Below, one piece after another: positions 1 through 8,795 of a DNA stretch of 64,000 nt. Both the position numbers and the translations under genes were made by a program. This stretch comes from Bacteroidota bacterium. Lineage in GTDB: Bacteria > Bacteroidota > Bacteroidia > 2-12-FULL-35-15. The DNA is taken from NCBI GenBank assembly GCA_947504725.1, contig CANNHN010000007.1, positions 62,001 to 126,000 on the forward strand. The letters run 5' to 3'. Numbering within the stretch: the stretch's first letter is position 1; each line of letters starts with the position of its first letter. The notes under the pieces are model-generated. The model saw only the letters and a program-made list of their open reading frames with translations, was not told the DNA's origin and ran no database searches.

Positions 1-1
1 T

Positions 2-238
2 GATGTTTGGGTAGAAGATCATGTTACTGGCGAAAAGGTGAAAGCGAATGAAGCCATTTATACATTTGTAGCAGTTGATCAAAATGGTTCACCTTTGCCA
101 GTTCCAGAAGTTATTCCAGAAACAGAAGTAGAGAAAGATCGTTACGATGGAGCTTTGCGCAGAAGACAATTGAGTTTGATATTGGCTGGTAAAATGAAAC
201 CAAGTGATGCTACGGAGTTGAAAGCGTTATTTGCATAA
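2..238 (+). CDS. Acyl-CoA thioesterase (hotdog fold), C-terminal part; gene begins before the window
   Basis: Frame is open from base 2 (DVWVEDHVTGEKVKANEAIYTFVAVDQNG...), resembling the YciA/acyl-CoA hydrolase C-terminus; stop at 238. Confidence 0.7.
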   Translation, partial: DVWVEDHVTGEKVKANEAIYTFVAVDQNGSPLPVPEVIPETEVEKDRYDGALRRRQLSLILAGKMKPSDATELKALFA

Positions 239-292
239 ATTTTATTGCAGATCAAGTGAAGGATTGTCAATGAATCAAAATGTTTGTTTGTT

Positions 293-374
293 GTCATTTC
301 GAGCGAAGTCGAGAAATCTATCATGAATTGTATTTAATGGCTAGTTAGTTTTCTCCGCTTCGGTCGGAAGGACA
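293..374. repeat. Inverted pair of REP-like sequences
   Basis: tgtcatttcgagcgaagtcgagaaa (~292-316) versus the reverse complement of tttctccgcttcggtcggaaggaca (350-374): about 20/25 identical. Confidence 0.6.
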
Positions 375-408
375 TAGTAGAGTGAAAGAGAGATAGTTTT
401 TTAATTTT

Positions 409-438
409 ATCTGCGTTTATCAGCGAAATCTGCGTGCC
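409..438. repeat. Interspersed repeat unit (atctgcgtttatcagcgaaatctgcgtgcc)
   Basis: Shares the atcagcgaaa.tc.g core with the repeat at 13594-13634. Confidence 0.4.
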
Positions 439-453
439 ACTTTTTTATTAGGA

Positions 454-1410
454 CTAAAATTCCCCTTCATCAATCTCGGTCATGCATTTAAAATGCCCTT
501 TCGGACATTTGTCATATCCGATTTTTGAGCAGGGTCTGCAGGATAGATTTTTTACCTCCACCATTTTTGATTTCGAATCGGGTAGGTAAGGAGTAAACCC
601 AAAACTTGGAACGGTGTTTCCCCAAACAGAAATAATTTCTTTTTTGAAAGCTGCGGCAATGTGCATCAAGCCCGTGTCGTGTGAAATTATTTTCGATGCT
701 TGTTTTATAATCGATGCAGATTGATTTAAATTATATTTTCCGCATGCATTGTAAATGTTGCTTCCTAAAGTATTTTCAATTTCTTCTGCTCTAGCAACAT
801 CTTCTTTCCCGCCTAACAAAATAATGGGTTTGTTGATTTTTTTGCAAATGGAAATTATTTTTTCAGTTGGTAATTGCTTGGTGAAATGTTTTGCTCCAAT
901 TACAAAGCCAATGTATCCGTTTTGGTGAGAAGTTGGAAGTGACGCAATATTAACTTCATCTTTTTCAGGAATAAAGTAATCTAATCCTTTGTTATCATTC
1001 TTAATACCAAGCTGTGTAGTCGTATCCATGTAGCGATCTACTATATGAGCTTTGGGCATGTTGTCGATTTTAAAATTCACCAAAACCCACTTTTTGAAAT
1101 TTAATTTTGAAAAAGTAGAGGAAGGTTTGCTTAAAGCATTTTTTGTTTGAATTGAGCGAATGTTATTGTGCAAATCAATTACAAAATCAAAATTTTCTTT
1201 TTGTAATTCTGGAATTACTTCTTTCACATCCTTTTCAATTGTGTGGATTTTGGTTATATGCGGATTGTTCTCTAAAATACTTTTGAAAGCTGTTTTAGTA
1301 AGGTAATGGATTTCATACTCCGGTTTCTGTTCTTTGATACAGCGTATTACAGGCGTAGTTAAAACGATATCGCCAATAGAACTAAAACGTATGATGAGTA
1401 TTTTTTTCAA
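454..1410 (-). CDS. Glycosyltransferase family 9 (heptosyltransferase-like)
   Basis: KKILIIRFSSIGDIVLTTPVIR start; SHDTGLMHIAAAF motif. Confidence 0.85.
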   Translation of the reverse strand: MKKILIIRFSSIGDIVLTTPVIRCIKEQKPEYEIHYLTKTAFKSILENNPHITKIHTIEKDVKEVIPELQKENFDFVIDLHNNIRSIQTKNALSKPSSTFSKLNFKKWVLVNFKIDNMPKAHIVDRYMDTTTQLGIKNDNKGLDYFIPEKDEVNIASLPTSHQNGYIGFVIGAKHFTKQLPTEKIISICKKINKPIILLGGKEDVARAEEIENTLGSNIYNACGKYNLNQSASIIKQASKIISHDTGLMHIAAAFKKEIISVWGNTVPSFGFTPYLPDSKSKMVEVKNLSCRPCSKIGYDKCPKGHFKCMTEIDEGEF

Positions 1411-1422
1411 GATTGTGATGGT

Positions 1423-2895
1423 CTACTCTTGTATCGACCAAGTAGCACCATCTTTTGTGTCCTTAATGGTGATGTTGACTTTATTTAAATCATCGCGCAA
1501 TTTATCAGATGCAGCAAAGTCTTTTTTTGCTTTTACATCTTTTCTAATTTCTAAAATAACTTCCATCACACCTTGTAATGCTTTATCGCTTGTTGAATTT
1601 GAATTTTCTGATTTCAATCCCATTACATCAAAAGCAAAGTCGTGCATTAATTTTTTTAGCATTGCTAAATCATCCGCAGTAATTGTTTCCTTGCCATCAT
1701 TAACCGAATTGATGATTCTAGATCCTTCAAATAAATTTGCAATTAAAATAGGCGAATTAAAATCATCGTTCATTGCATTAAAACATTCTTGTTCCAATTC
1801 TTTAATGTTAGAAGTGGAAGTAGCCGATGGTTTTAAATTATCTAAAAGTTTTATAGAAGCAATTAAACGAGCAAACCCTTTTTCGGATGCTTGTAATGCT
1901 TCGTTTGAAAAATCAAGTGTACTTCTATAATGTGTTTGCATCATAAAAAAACGAACAGCCATTGGACTATATCCTTTTTCTAATAGCGGATGATCACCAG
2001 TGAATAATTCGCCTGGTAAAAATCCATTGCCAGCAGACTTTGACATACGTACACCATTTACTGTAAGCATATTTGTATGCATCCAATAATTTACCGGAGC
2101 CTTGTTATTGCATGCTTGTGATTGAGCAATTTCATTCGTGTGGTGTGTTGCTTGCAAATCCATTCCTCCTCCGTGAATGTCAAATGTTTCGCCTAAATAT
2201 TTACTACTCATTGCTGAACATTCAATGTGCCAACCTGGAAATCCCCATCCCCAAGGAGAAGGCCATTTCATCAATGTTTCTGGTTTAGCAGCAATCCACA
2301 ATGCAAAATCTAATCTTCCTTTTTTCTCATCTTGTCCGATTAACTCACGAGTGCCTTCCAACAGTTCTTCCAACTTGCGATTGGTTAATTGTCCGTATGA
2401 AAATTCCTTGTTATACTTTTCTACATCAAAATAAACAGTCCCGTTTTTTTCATAAGCATAACCTTTTTCAATGATTGTTTTAATCATTTCTACTTGCTCA
2501 CAAATATGTCCAGTTGCAGTTGGTTCAATGCTAGGAGGTAATGCATTTACTTCGCGCATAACGTCATGAAAACCAAGTGTGTACTTCTGAACAATTTCCA
2601 TTGGTTCCAATTGTTCTAGTTTTGCTTTTTTTGCAAACTTATCATCGCCTTCATCTCTATCGCCTTCCAAATGTCCAGCATCCGTGATATTGCGCACGTA
2701 TCGAACTTTAAACCCTAAAAACAATAAGTAACGATAAATTAAATCAAAAGAAATAAAAGTGCGACAGTTTCCTAAATGCACATCGCTATATACGGTTGGT
2801 CCACAAACATACAATCCAACTCTTCCTGGAGTAATAGGAGTGAATTTTTCTTTCGTTCGGGAAAGGGTGTTATAAATTATTAGATTATTTTGCAT
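1423..2895 (-). CDS. cysS: Cysteine--tRNA ligase
   Basis: YVCGPTVYSDVHLGNCRTFISFD, GWHIECSAMS, RMSKSAGN (KMSKS-like). Confidence 0.97.
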   Translation of the reverse strand: MQNNLIIYNTLSRTKEKFTPITPGRVGLYVCGPTVYSDVHLGNCRTFISFDLIYRYLLFLGFKVRYVRNITDAGHLEGDRDEGDDKFAKKAKLEQLEPMEIVQKYTLGFHDVMREVNALPPSIEPTATGHICEQVEMIKTIIEKGYAYEKNGTVYFDVEKYNKEFSYGQLTNRKLEELLEGTRELIGQDEKKGRLDFALWIAAKPETLMKWPSPWGWGFPGWHIECSAMSSKYLGETFDIHGGGMDLQATHHTNEIAQSQACNNKAPVNYWMHTNMLTVNGVRMSKSAGNGFLPGELFTGDHPLLEKGYSPMAVRFFMMQTHYRSTLDFSNEALQASEKGFARLIASIKLLDNLKPSATSTSNIKELEQECFNAMNDDFNSPILIANLFEGSRIINSVNDGKETITADDLAMLKKLMHDFAFDVMGLKSENSNSTSDKALQGVMEVILEIRKDVKAKKDFAASDKLRDDLNKVNITIKDTKDGATWSIQE

Positions 2896-2908
2896 ACTAT
2901 ACTAAATG

Positions 2909-2938
2909 AAAAAGGACTTATGAGATTTTCATAAGTCC
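2909..2938 (-). terminator. Rho-independent terminator between the 2981-3850 gene and cysS
   Basis: Minus strand GGACTTATGA-AAATC-TCATAAGTCC followed by TTTTT. Confidence 0.75.
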
Positions 2939-2980
2939 AAAGATATTAAGATTTCGTAGGTTTTACGATATGTGTCTAAT

Positions 2981-3850
2981 TTAATCTTCCATAACTGCAT
3001 CGCCAACGTATTTCCCGCCTTTGTATACAGCAATTCTAGTTAAGATACCATCTGAGTCATAAGAGTATACTTTGCCATCAATCATACGATTTTTACCAAA
3101 ATTACCATCTTTAGAAACTTGTTTATTTGAGTTATAAAGTTTCCAATATCCTTCTCCGTTAAATTTACCAATATTTACGGTTTCATTTTTAGAAACAACA
3201 ACTGGAGGTGATTCAGCTTTTACTTCAGGAGTAGCTTTTACAATTGGTTTTTTTGGAGCAAAAGTTTTAACAGATGCTATATCCAATGTTCCACCATTAA
3301 AGTTTTTCTCAGATTTGATGTCGCCATTTTCATGGAATTCTTTAAGAACACCAGCTTCTTTTCCTTCTGCCCAGTTTCCTTCAATCATTACCTGACCATT
3401 CTCGTAAAAATATTCCTGTTTTCCTTCGCGCTTTCCAGTAGTGTTAAATTTGAAAGCTTGTTGAACTTGGCCGTTATCATAATATAACTTATAATCTCCA
3501 ACCCAACGGTTGTTTTTCCAAAGTCCTTCTTCTTTAATCTTACCATTTTCATGATACATTTTAGCGTATCCGTTAGGGCGATTGTTTTCGTAAGTTACAA
3601 CACTCTTTATATTAGTGTTACAATAATATTCTTTCCAAGGACCAGTTTTCTTACTATCTAAGTATTTTCCTTCTTCTACTTTTTGGTCATCTTTAAAACA
3701 TTCTTTATGAACATCCTTATTAAGGATAATCCATTTTCCTTGTTTCTTGCCATTTGCATCCGTGAAGTTTGTAGTATCTTTTCCTACAGACGACTGTGCA
3801 ACAACAATATTACCAGCTACAAAAAATAATATTAAGAAAGCCTTTTTCAT
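2981..3850 (-). CDS. Secreted MORN-repeat / YwqK-family protein
   Basis: Signal peptide; repeated YHENGKIKEEGLW / YYDNGQVQ / YENGQVMIEGNW units. Confidence 0.75.
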   Translation of the reverse strand: MKKAFLILFFVAGNIVVAQSSVGKDTTNFTDANGKKQGKWIILNKDVHKECFKDDQKVEEGKYLDSKKTGPWKEYYCNTNIKSVVTYENNRPNGYAKMYHENGKIKEEGLWKNNRWVGDYKLYYDNGQVQQAFKFNTTGKREGKQEYFYENGQVMIEGNWAEGKEAGVLKEFHENGDIKSEKNFNGGTLDIASVKTFAPKKPIVKATPEVKAESPPVVVSKNETVNIGKFNGEGYWKLYNSNKQVSKDGNFGKNRMIDGKVYSYDSDGILTRIAVYKGGKYVGDAVMED

Positions 3851-4025
3851 TGTATATGTAGTATCTTTTGAAATTCTACGTTAAATTTATAACAAATCTT
3901 TTACACTTAAATCAACTTTTAGACCAACTAAAAAATTTCTTCGACAGATTTGAATCAACAATATCTAATAGCCTATATATTTCTACTTTCTACGCTTGAT
4001 ATGTAAGAAAGTTACAGATTTTAAA

Positions 4026-4961
4026 TTATTTTTTTAAATTTTTTAGCATATCGTTCGTCATGCCCGTTAAATCGTACTCTGGCTTCCATCCCCAATCTTT
4101 TCCTGCCTCACTAGAATCAATACTTTTGGGCCAACTATCAGCAATCTGCTGACGGGAATCTGGTTTATAAGAAATACTGAAATTGGGGATATGTTTCTTG
4201 ATTTCTAATGCAATTTCCTTGGGAGAAAAGCTAAAACCTGACAAATTATAACTCGAGCGTATTTTAACTTTCTGAGAATCAGCATGCATAATACCTATTG
4301 TTGCTTTTATCGCATCTGGCATATACATCATTGGTAAAGTGGTGTTTTCTGACAAAAAACACTCGTAACTACCTGATTTTAAGGCTTCATGGAAAATGTG
4401 AACAGCATAATCTGTTGTTCCACCACCGGGTGCCGACTTCCATCCAATTAGTCCTGGATACCTCAAACTTCTCACATCAACACCATACTTATTATAATAA
4501 TACTCGCACCATCTTTCACCCGCCTGTTTACTTATTCCGTATACCGTACTTGGTTCCATAATTGTAAATTGAGGGGTATTGATGCTTGGGGTATTCGGAC
4601 CAAAAACCGCAATTGAACTTGGCCAGTATATTTTTTGAATAATCTTTTCTTTTGCTAAATCAAGGACATTGAACAAGCCTTGCATATTGAGATCCCAACC
4701 AAATTTGGGCATTTTTTCAGCTGTAGCCGATAGAAGTGCTGCCAATAAATAAATCTGATTGATCTTGTGGCGCTTTACAATTTCTAAAAGACCTTGGGCA
4801 TTCATTACATCTATGACTTCAAACGGACCTTCTTTTGCTTGCTCAGTGACTTTCACATCCGAAGCTACCACATTATCAATACCGTATATATCTCTCAGAT
4901 TTTGAACCAACTCCGTACCAATTTGTCCGGATGAACCAATTACTAATATTTTATCACTCAT
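4026..4961 (-). CDS. NAD-dependent epimerase/dehydratase (threonine 3-dehydrogenase-like SDR)
   Basis: ILVIGSSGQIGTELVQNL Rossmann motif; YGISKQAGE. Confidence 0.8.
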   Translation of the reverse strand: MSDKILVIGSSGQIGTELVQNLRDIYGIDNVVASDVKVTEQAKEGPFEVIDVMNAQGLLEIVKRHKINQIYLLAALLSATAEKMPKFGWDLNMQGLFNVLDLAKEKIIQKIYWPSSIAVFGPNTPSINTPQFTIMEPSTVYGISKQAGERWCEYYYNKYGVDVRSLRYPGLIGWKSAPGGGTTDYAVHIFHEALKSGSYECFLSENTTLPMMYMPDAIKATIGIMHADSQKVKIRSSYNLSGFSFSPKEIALEIKKHIPNFSISYKPDSRQQIADSWPKSIDSSEAGKDWGWKPEYDLTGMTNDMLKNLKK

Positions 4962-5124
4962 TCGTATTATTTATATAGAATTGAAAGGCTAAATATCCTT
5001 AATTAATTTTAAAATCAAAATAATTTCTTGATTAATTGTTTCTAGGCAATTCTTTATATGATGCAAGTCATTTTCAATTCTATAGAATAATGTACCTTTG
5101 TCCCGATTTTAAACCCTCGACACT

Positions 5125-6171
5125 ATGTTACTGCAAAACAGAGTTAACAAAAAGGAGCTTAAAAAACGAATTCAGGAAGAAACCATTAAACGGATTACTG
5201 TTTCGTTTTACCGCTACGTAATTATTGACAATCCTCAAGAACTTCGCGATTCTTTATTTGAGCAATGGAATGCTCTGAAAATTCTAGGCCGAATTTATTT
5301 GGCTCATGAAGGAATTAATGCACAAATGTGTGTGCCCGAAGAAAATTGGGAGGTCTTTTCATACAACCTTCATCATAATCCATTATTTGCTGGAATACCA
5401 TTTAAGATTGCAATTGAAGATGATGGCAAATCGTTTTACAAACTAACGGTGAAAGTCCGCCCGAAAATTGTTGCTGATGGTTTGGATGATAATGCTTTTG
5501 ATGTAACCAATGTTGGAAATCATTTAACAGCAAAAGAATTTAATGACGCAATGGAAAATCCGGAGACGATTATTGTGGATATGCGTAACCATTATGAAAG
5601 TGAAGTAGGGAAATTTGTGGGAGCCATTACACCTGATGCCGATACCTTTCGTGAAGAATTACCGATGGTGATTGAAGAGTTGAAAGATAAAAAAGACAAA
5701 AAGATAATTATGTATTGCACTGGTGGTGTGCGTTGTGAAAAAGCAAGTGCATATTTAAAACACCACGGCTTTAAAGATGTGAATCAATTGCACGGTGGTG
5801 TGATTGATTATGTGCGACAAATAAAAGCAGAAGGATTGGAATCTAAATTCATTGGAAAGAATTTTGTGTTTGATGAAAGAGTTGGCGAAAGAATTACAGA
5901 TGATGTAATTGCGCAATGTCATCAGTGCGGAGCGGCATGTGATAATCATGTGAACTGTGCAAATGATGATTGTCATTTACTATTTATACAATGCGATGCC
6001 TGTGCCGAAAAAATGAAAGGCTGCTGCACTCCCGAATGTGTTCACATTGCATCTTTACCTGTTGAAGAACAAAGAGCAATTCGCAAAGGAAGAAAAAAAG
6101 AAGATTGCCTATCTGTATATAAAAGCAGATTGCGTCCGAATTTGAAAGAGTTGTTGAAAGGGAAAGTTTAA
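5125..6171 (+). CDS. trhO: Rhodanese-domain tRNA uridine(34) hydroxylase, TrhO/UPF0176 family
   Basis: Rhodanese loop MYCTGGVRCEKAS; Cys-rich C-terminus CHQCGAACDNHVNC...CCTPEC. Confidence 0.85.
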   Translation: MLLQNRVNKKELKKRIQEETIKRITVSFYRYVIIDNPQELRDSLFEQWNALKILGRIYLAHEGINAQMCVPEENWEVFSYNLHHNPLFAGIPFKIAIEDDGKSFYKLTVKVRPKIVADGLDDNAFDVTNVGNHLTAKEFNDAMENPETIIVDMRNHYESEVGKFVGAITPDADTFREELPMVIEELKDKKDKKIIMYCTGGVRCEKASAYLKHHGFKDVNQLHGGVIDYVRQIKAEGLESKFIGKNFVFDERVGERITDDVIAQCHQCGAACDNHVNCANDDCHLLFIQCDACAEKMKGCCTPECVHIASLPVEEQRAIRKGRKKEDCLSVYKSRLRPNLKELLKGKV

Positions 6172-6223
6172 TTAAAACTAGTTAATAGTGAATGGTAATT
6201 AAGATGTATTTTAAATGAAATTT

Positions 6224-6262
6224 TTCCATTTCCCATTTTCCATTTTCCATTATCCATTATCC
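6224..6262. repeat. Short degenerate tandem repeat (ccatttt/ccattat)
   Basis: ttccatttcccattttccattttccattatccattatcc. Confidence 0.6.
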
Positions 6263-6287
6263 CTATCTTAGCACAAAACAAAATTCA

Positions 6288-8711
6288 GTGCACCGTTCAC
6301 TCTTAACCATTTTCCTTTTAACTATTTTCTTCCCGCTCTCGGCTCAATACACCGTTGAAGGAAAAGTCCTTGATGCATCCGGAAAACAAGCACTTGCCTT
6401 TGTAAATATTGGTATTGTCGGCACGCAGAATACCACTTCGTCAGACATTGACGGTAAATTTAAACTCAACTCTTCTGAACCAATCCTTGGTATTGTATTC
6501 ACTTACGTTGGTTACGAATCATATAAGTATACCCTAGGCAATGAAAAAGAAATAATCGTGAAGATGAAAAAGAAAACGGTTGACCTTTCTGAAGTGGTTG
6601 TTCGTCCTGGTGAAAATCCTGCGCACCGCATCATCAAACTTGCTACAAAAAATCGCGATAAAAATAATCCAGATAAAATCCAAAGTTATACTTGTACTAC
6701 TTATAGCAAAACCTATTGGGATTTAGTTTACAATAAGGATGAGGTGAAGGATAAAAAAGATTCTCTGGCAACGGATTCATTAAAATCGAGGTTGAGAGTT
6801 TATTCTGAAAATTCACACATGTTGATGATGGAAGATGTGAAAGAAAGAAAGTATTTATATCCTGGAAACCTGAATGAAAAAGTGGTTGCCAACAAAGTCT
6901 CCGGTTTTAAGAATCCATCTTTTACGCTTTCTTCATCCGATTTACAACCGTTTAGTTTTTACGATGATTATTTTCCAATACTCGGAAAAGACTACCTGAA
7001 CCCAATTTCAGGAGGAAGTACAAGCAAATATTTCTTTGCCATTGAAGATACTTTGTTTGTCGGAAATGATTCTGTTTATATTATTTCTTTTCGTCCTTTA
7101 AAAGGAAAAAACTTCGAAGCATTGGAAGGTGTTTTGTATATCAACACAAATGGTTATGCCATTCAAAATGTGATTGCGGCTCCGTATGAAAAAAGTTTAG
7201 TGGATATTAAAATTCAACAGCAATATAAATTTATTGAAGGGAAGCAATGGTTTCCTGATCAACTGAATTATGAATTGCACTATAAAAAATATCCAACAAA
7301 ATACATCGGAATGAAGTTGATCGGAAAAAGTTATATCACCGATGTAAAATTAAATGCAGATTTAAAGAAAAAAGATTTCGGCTTCGAAACGCTTGTAATA
7401 GAGCCCAATGCAACGCGAAAGGATAAATCCTATTGGGAATCACATCGAATAGATTCACTTGATAGTAAAGAGCAGAAAACGTATAAAGTGATTGATAGTC
7501 TCGGTAAAAAACAAAAGTTTGATGCTGTGCTAAAAGTATTTGAAGGGTTAACCACTTTGCAACTTCCAATCGGACCAATTAGTATAGATTTGAATAAAAT
7601 TTTAGGGTTTAACGATTATGAAATCATCAGAGGTGGAGTTGGTTTGCATACAAATGATCGATTAACGCGTTGGGGAAATGTAGGTGGGTATATTGCGTAT
7701 GGTTATAAAGATTCGATTACAAAATTTGGTTTCGATGCAAAGATTTTTCTGAAAAAGAGTAGTAAGGACTATTACATCAAAGCCTTGTATTCAAGGGATA
7801 TTGCCGAGCCTGGTAAAACGCAATATTTTTATACGAAATATAATTTCAACCGGAATCAAATGACTTCCAGGATGGATTACATGGAACAAAAAGAAGTCTC
7901 CGTAAATTTCAGAGCGTTCAAATATTTAACAACAAATGTTGCATTGAACGAAAGTTTTAGAATCCCGAAATACAATTATATGTTTTTGCCAGTGAAAGAT
8001 GATTCAACTTTTACATCCATCGATTTTAAATCAACAGAGATAAGAATAAAAGGAAGATATGCATACAAAGAAAAGTTTGTGCAATCTTTTGGACAACTAT
8101 TGTCAGACGGAACAGATTTTCCAGTTATTTATTTTGCATTTACTAAAGGGTTGGATTTAAATACTCCAACCGCAAAATACGATTATAACAAAGTTTCGTT
8201 AGGAATAGAAAAATCATTTCTGATTAAAAACTTAGGTCGCACCAAATTTTTATTAGAAGGTGGATTTATGCAAGGCAATGTTCCTTATTCGTATTTATTC
8301 AACGGAAATGGAAGCAATGCAAAAGGAAATTTTATTTATGTAGAAAACACTTTTCAAACAATGGGGTTGTATGAATTTGTTTCCGATAAATATGTGAATT
8401 TATTTTTCTCCCATAATTTCGGTTCACTCTTATTTAAACGACCGAAATTCAAACCACAGTTTGTCGTTTTCACCAATGCGGGAATTGGAAGTTTAGAAAA
8501 CCGTGAACAGCATTCACATTTGGGTTTTAAAACCATGGAAAAGGGCTTTTATGAGAGTGGTTTGTTAATCAATAATATAGTGCGTATTAACTATTACAAC
8601 ATTGTTTATCTAGGTTTGGGTGGAGGTGCTTTTATGCGTTATGGAGCTTATGCAGAGCCACAAGCAGAGAAAAATGTAACGTATAAACTCTCGTTGGTTA
8701 TTACATTCTAA
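6288..8711 (+). CDS. DUF5686-type outer membrane protein with carboxypeptidase-regulatory-like N-terminus (GTG start)
   Basis: Signal peptide; VEGKVLDASGKQALAFVNIGIVGTQNTTSSDIDGKF; ends in F preceding the stop. Confidence 0.75.
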   Translation: MHRSLLTIFLLTIFFPLSAQYTVEGKVLDASGKQALAFVNIGIVGTQNTTSSDIDGKFKLNSSEPILGIVFTYVGYESYKYTLGNEKEIIVKMKKKTVDLSEVVVRPGENPAHRIIKLATKNRDKNNPDKIQSYTCTTYSKTYWDLVYNKDEVKDKKDSLATDSLKSRLRVYSENSHMLMMEDVKERKYLYPGNLNEKVVANKVSGFKNPSFTLSSSDLQPFSFYDDYFPILGKDYLNPISGGSTSKYFFAIEDTLFVGNDSVYIISFRPLKGKNFEALEGVLYINTNGYAIQNVIAAPYEKSLVDIKIQQQYKFIEGKQWFPDQLNYELHYKKYPTKYIGMKLIGKSYITDVKLNADLKKKDFGFETLVIEPNATRKDKSYWESHRIDSLDSKEQKTYKVIDSLGKKQKFDAVLKVFEGLTTLQLPIGPISIDLNKILGFNDYEIIRGGVGLHTNDRLTRWGNVGGYIAYGYKDSITKFGFDAKIFLKKSSKDYYIKALYSRDIAEPGKTQYFYTKYNFNRNQMTSRMDYMEQKEVSVNFRAFKYLTTNVALNESFRIPKYNYMFLPVKDDSTFTSIDFKSTEIRIKGRYAYKEKFVQSFGQLLSDGTDFPVIYFAFTKGLDLNTPTAKYDYNKVSLGIEKSFLIKNLGRTKFLLEGGFMQGNVPYSYLFNGNGSNAKGNFIYVENTFQTMGLYEFVSDKYVNLFFSHNFGSLLFKRPKFKPQFVVFTNAGIGSLENREQHSHLGFKTMEKGFYESGLLINNIVRINYYNIVYLGLGGGAFMRYGAYAEPQAEKNVTYKLSLVITF

Positions 8712-8795
8712 TGGTTTTCATATAATATCCTGTTGTTTCTCCTTTGTCAGTATGCATATTATGATTAATTTCGGGGTGAAATCGATTTTATCAAT

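Noticed and set aside
1334-1930. 198-aa plus-strand ORF overlapping cysS
   Set aside because: Antisense to clearly conserved cysS and glycosyltransferase genes; no recognisable motifs.
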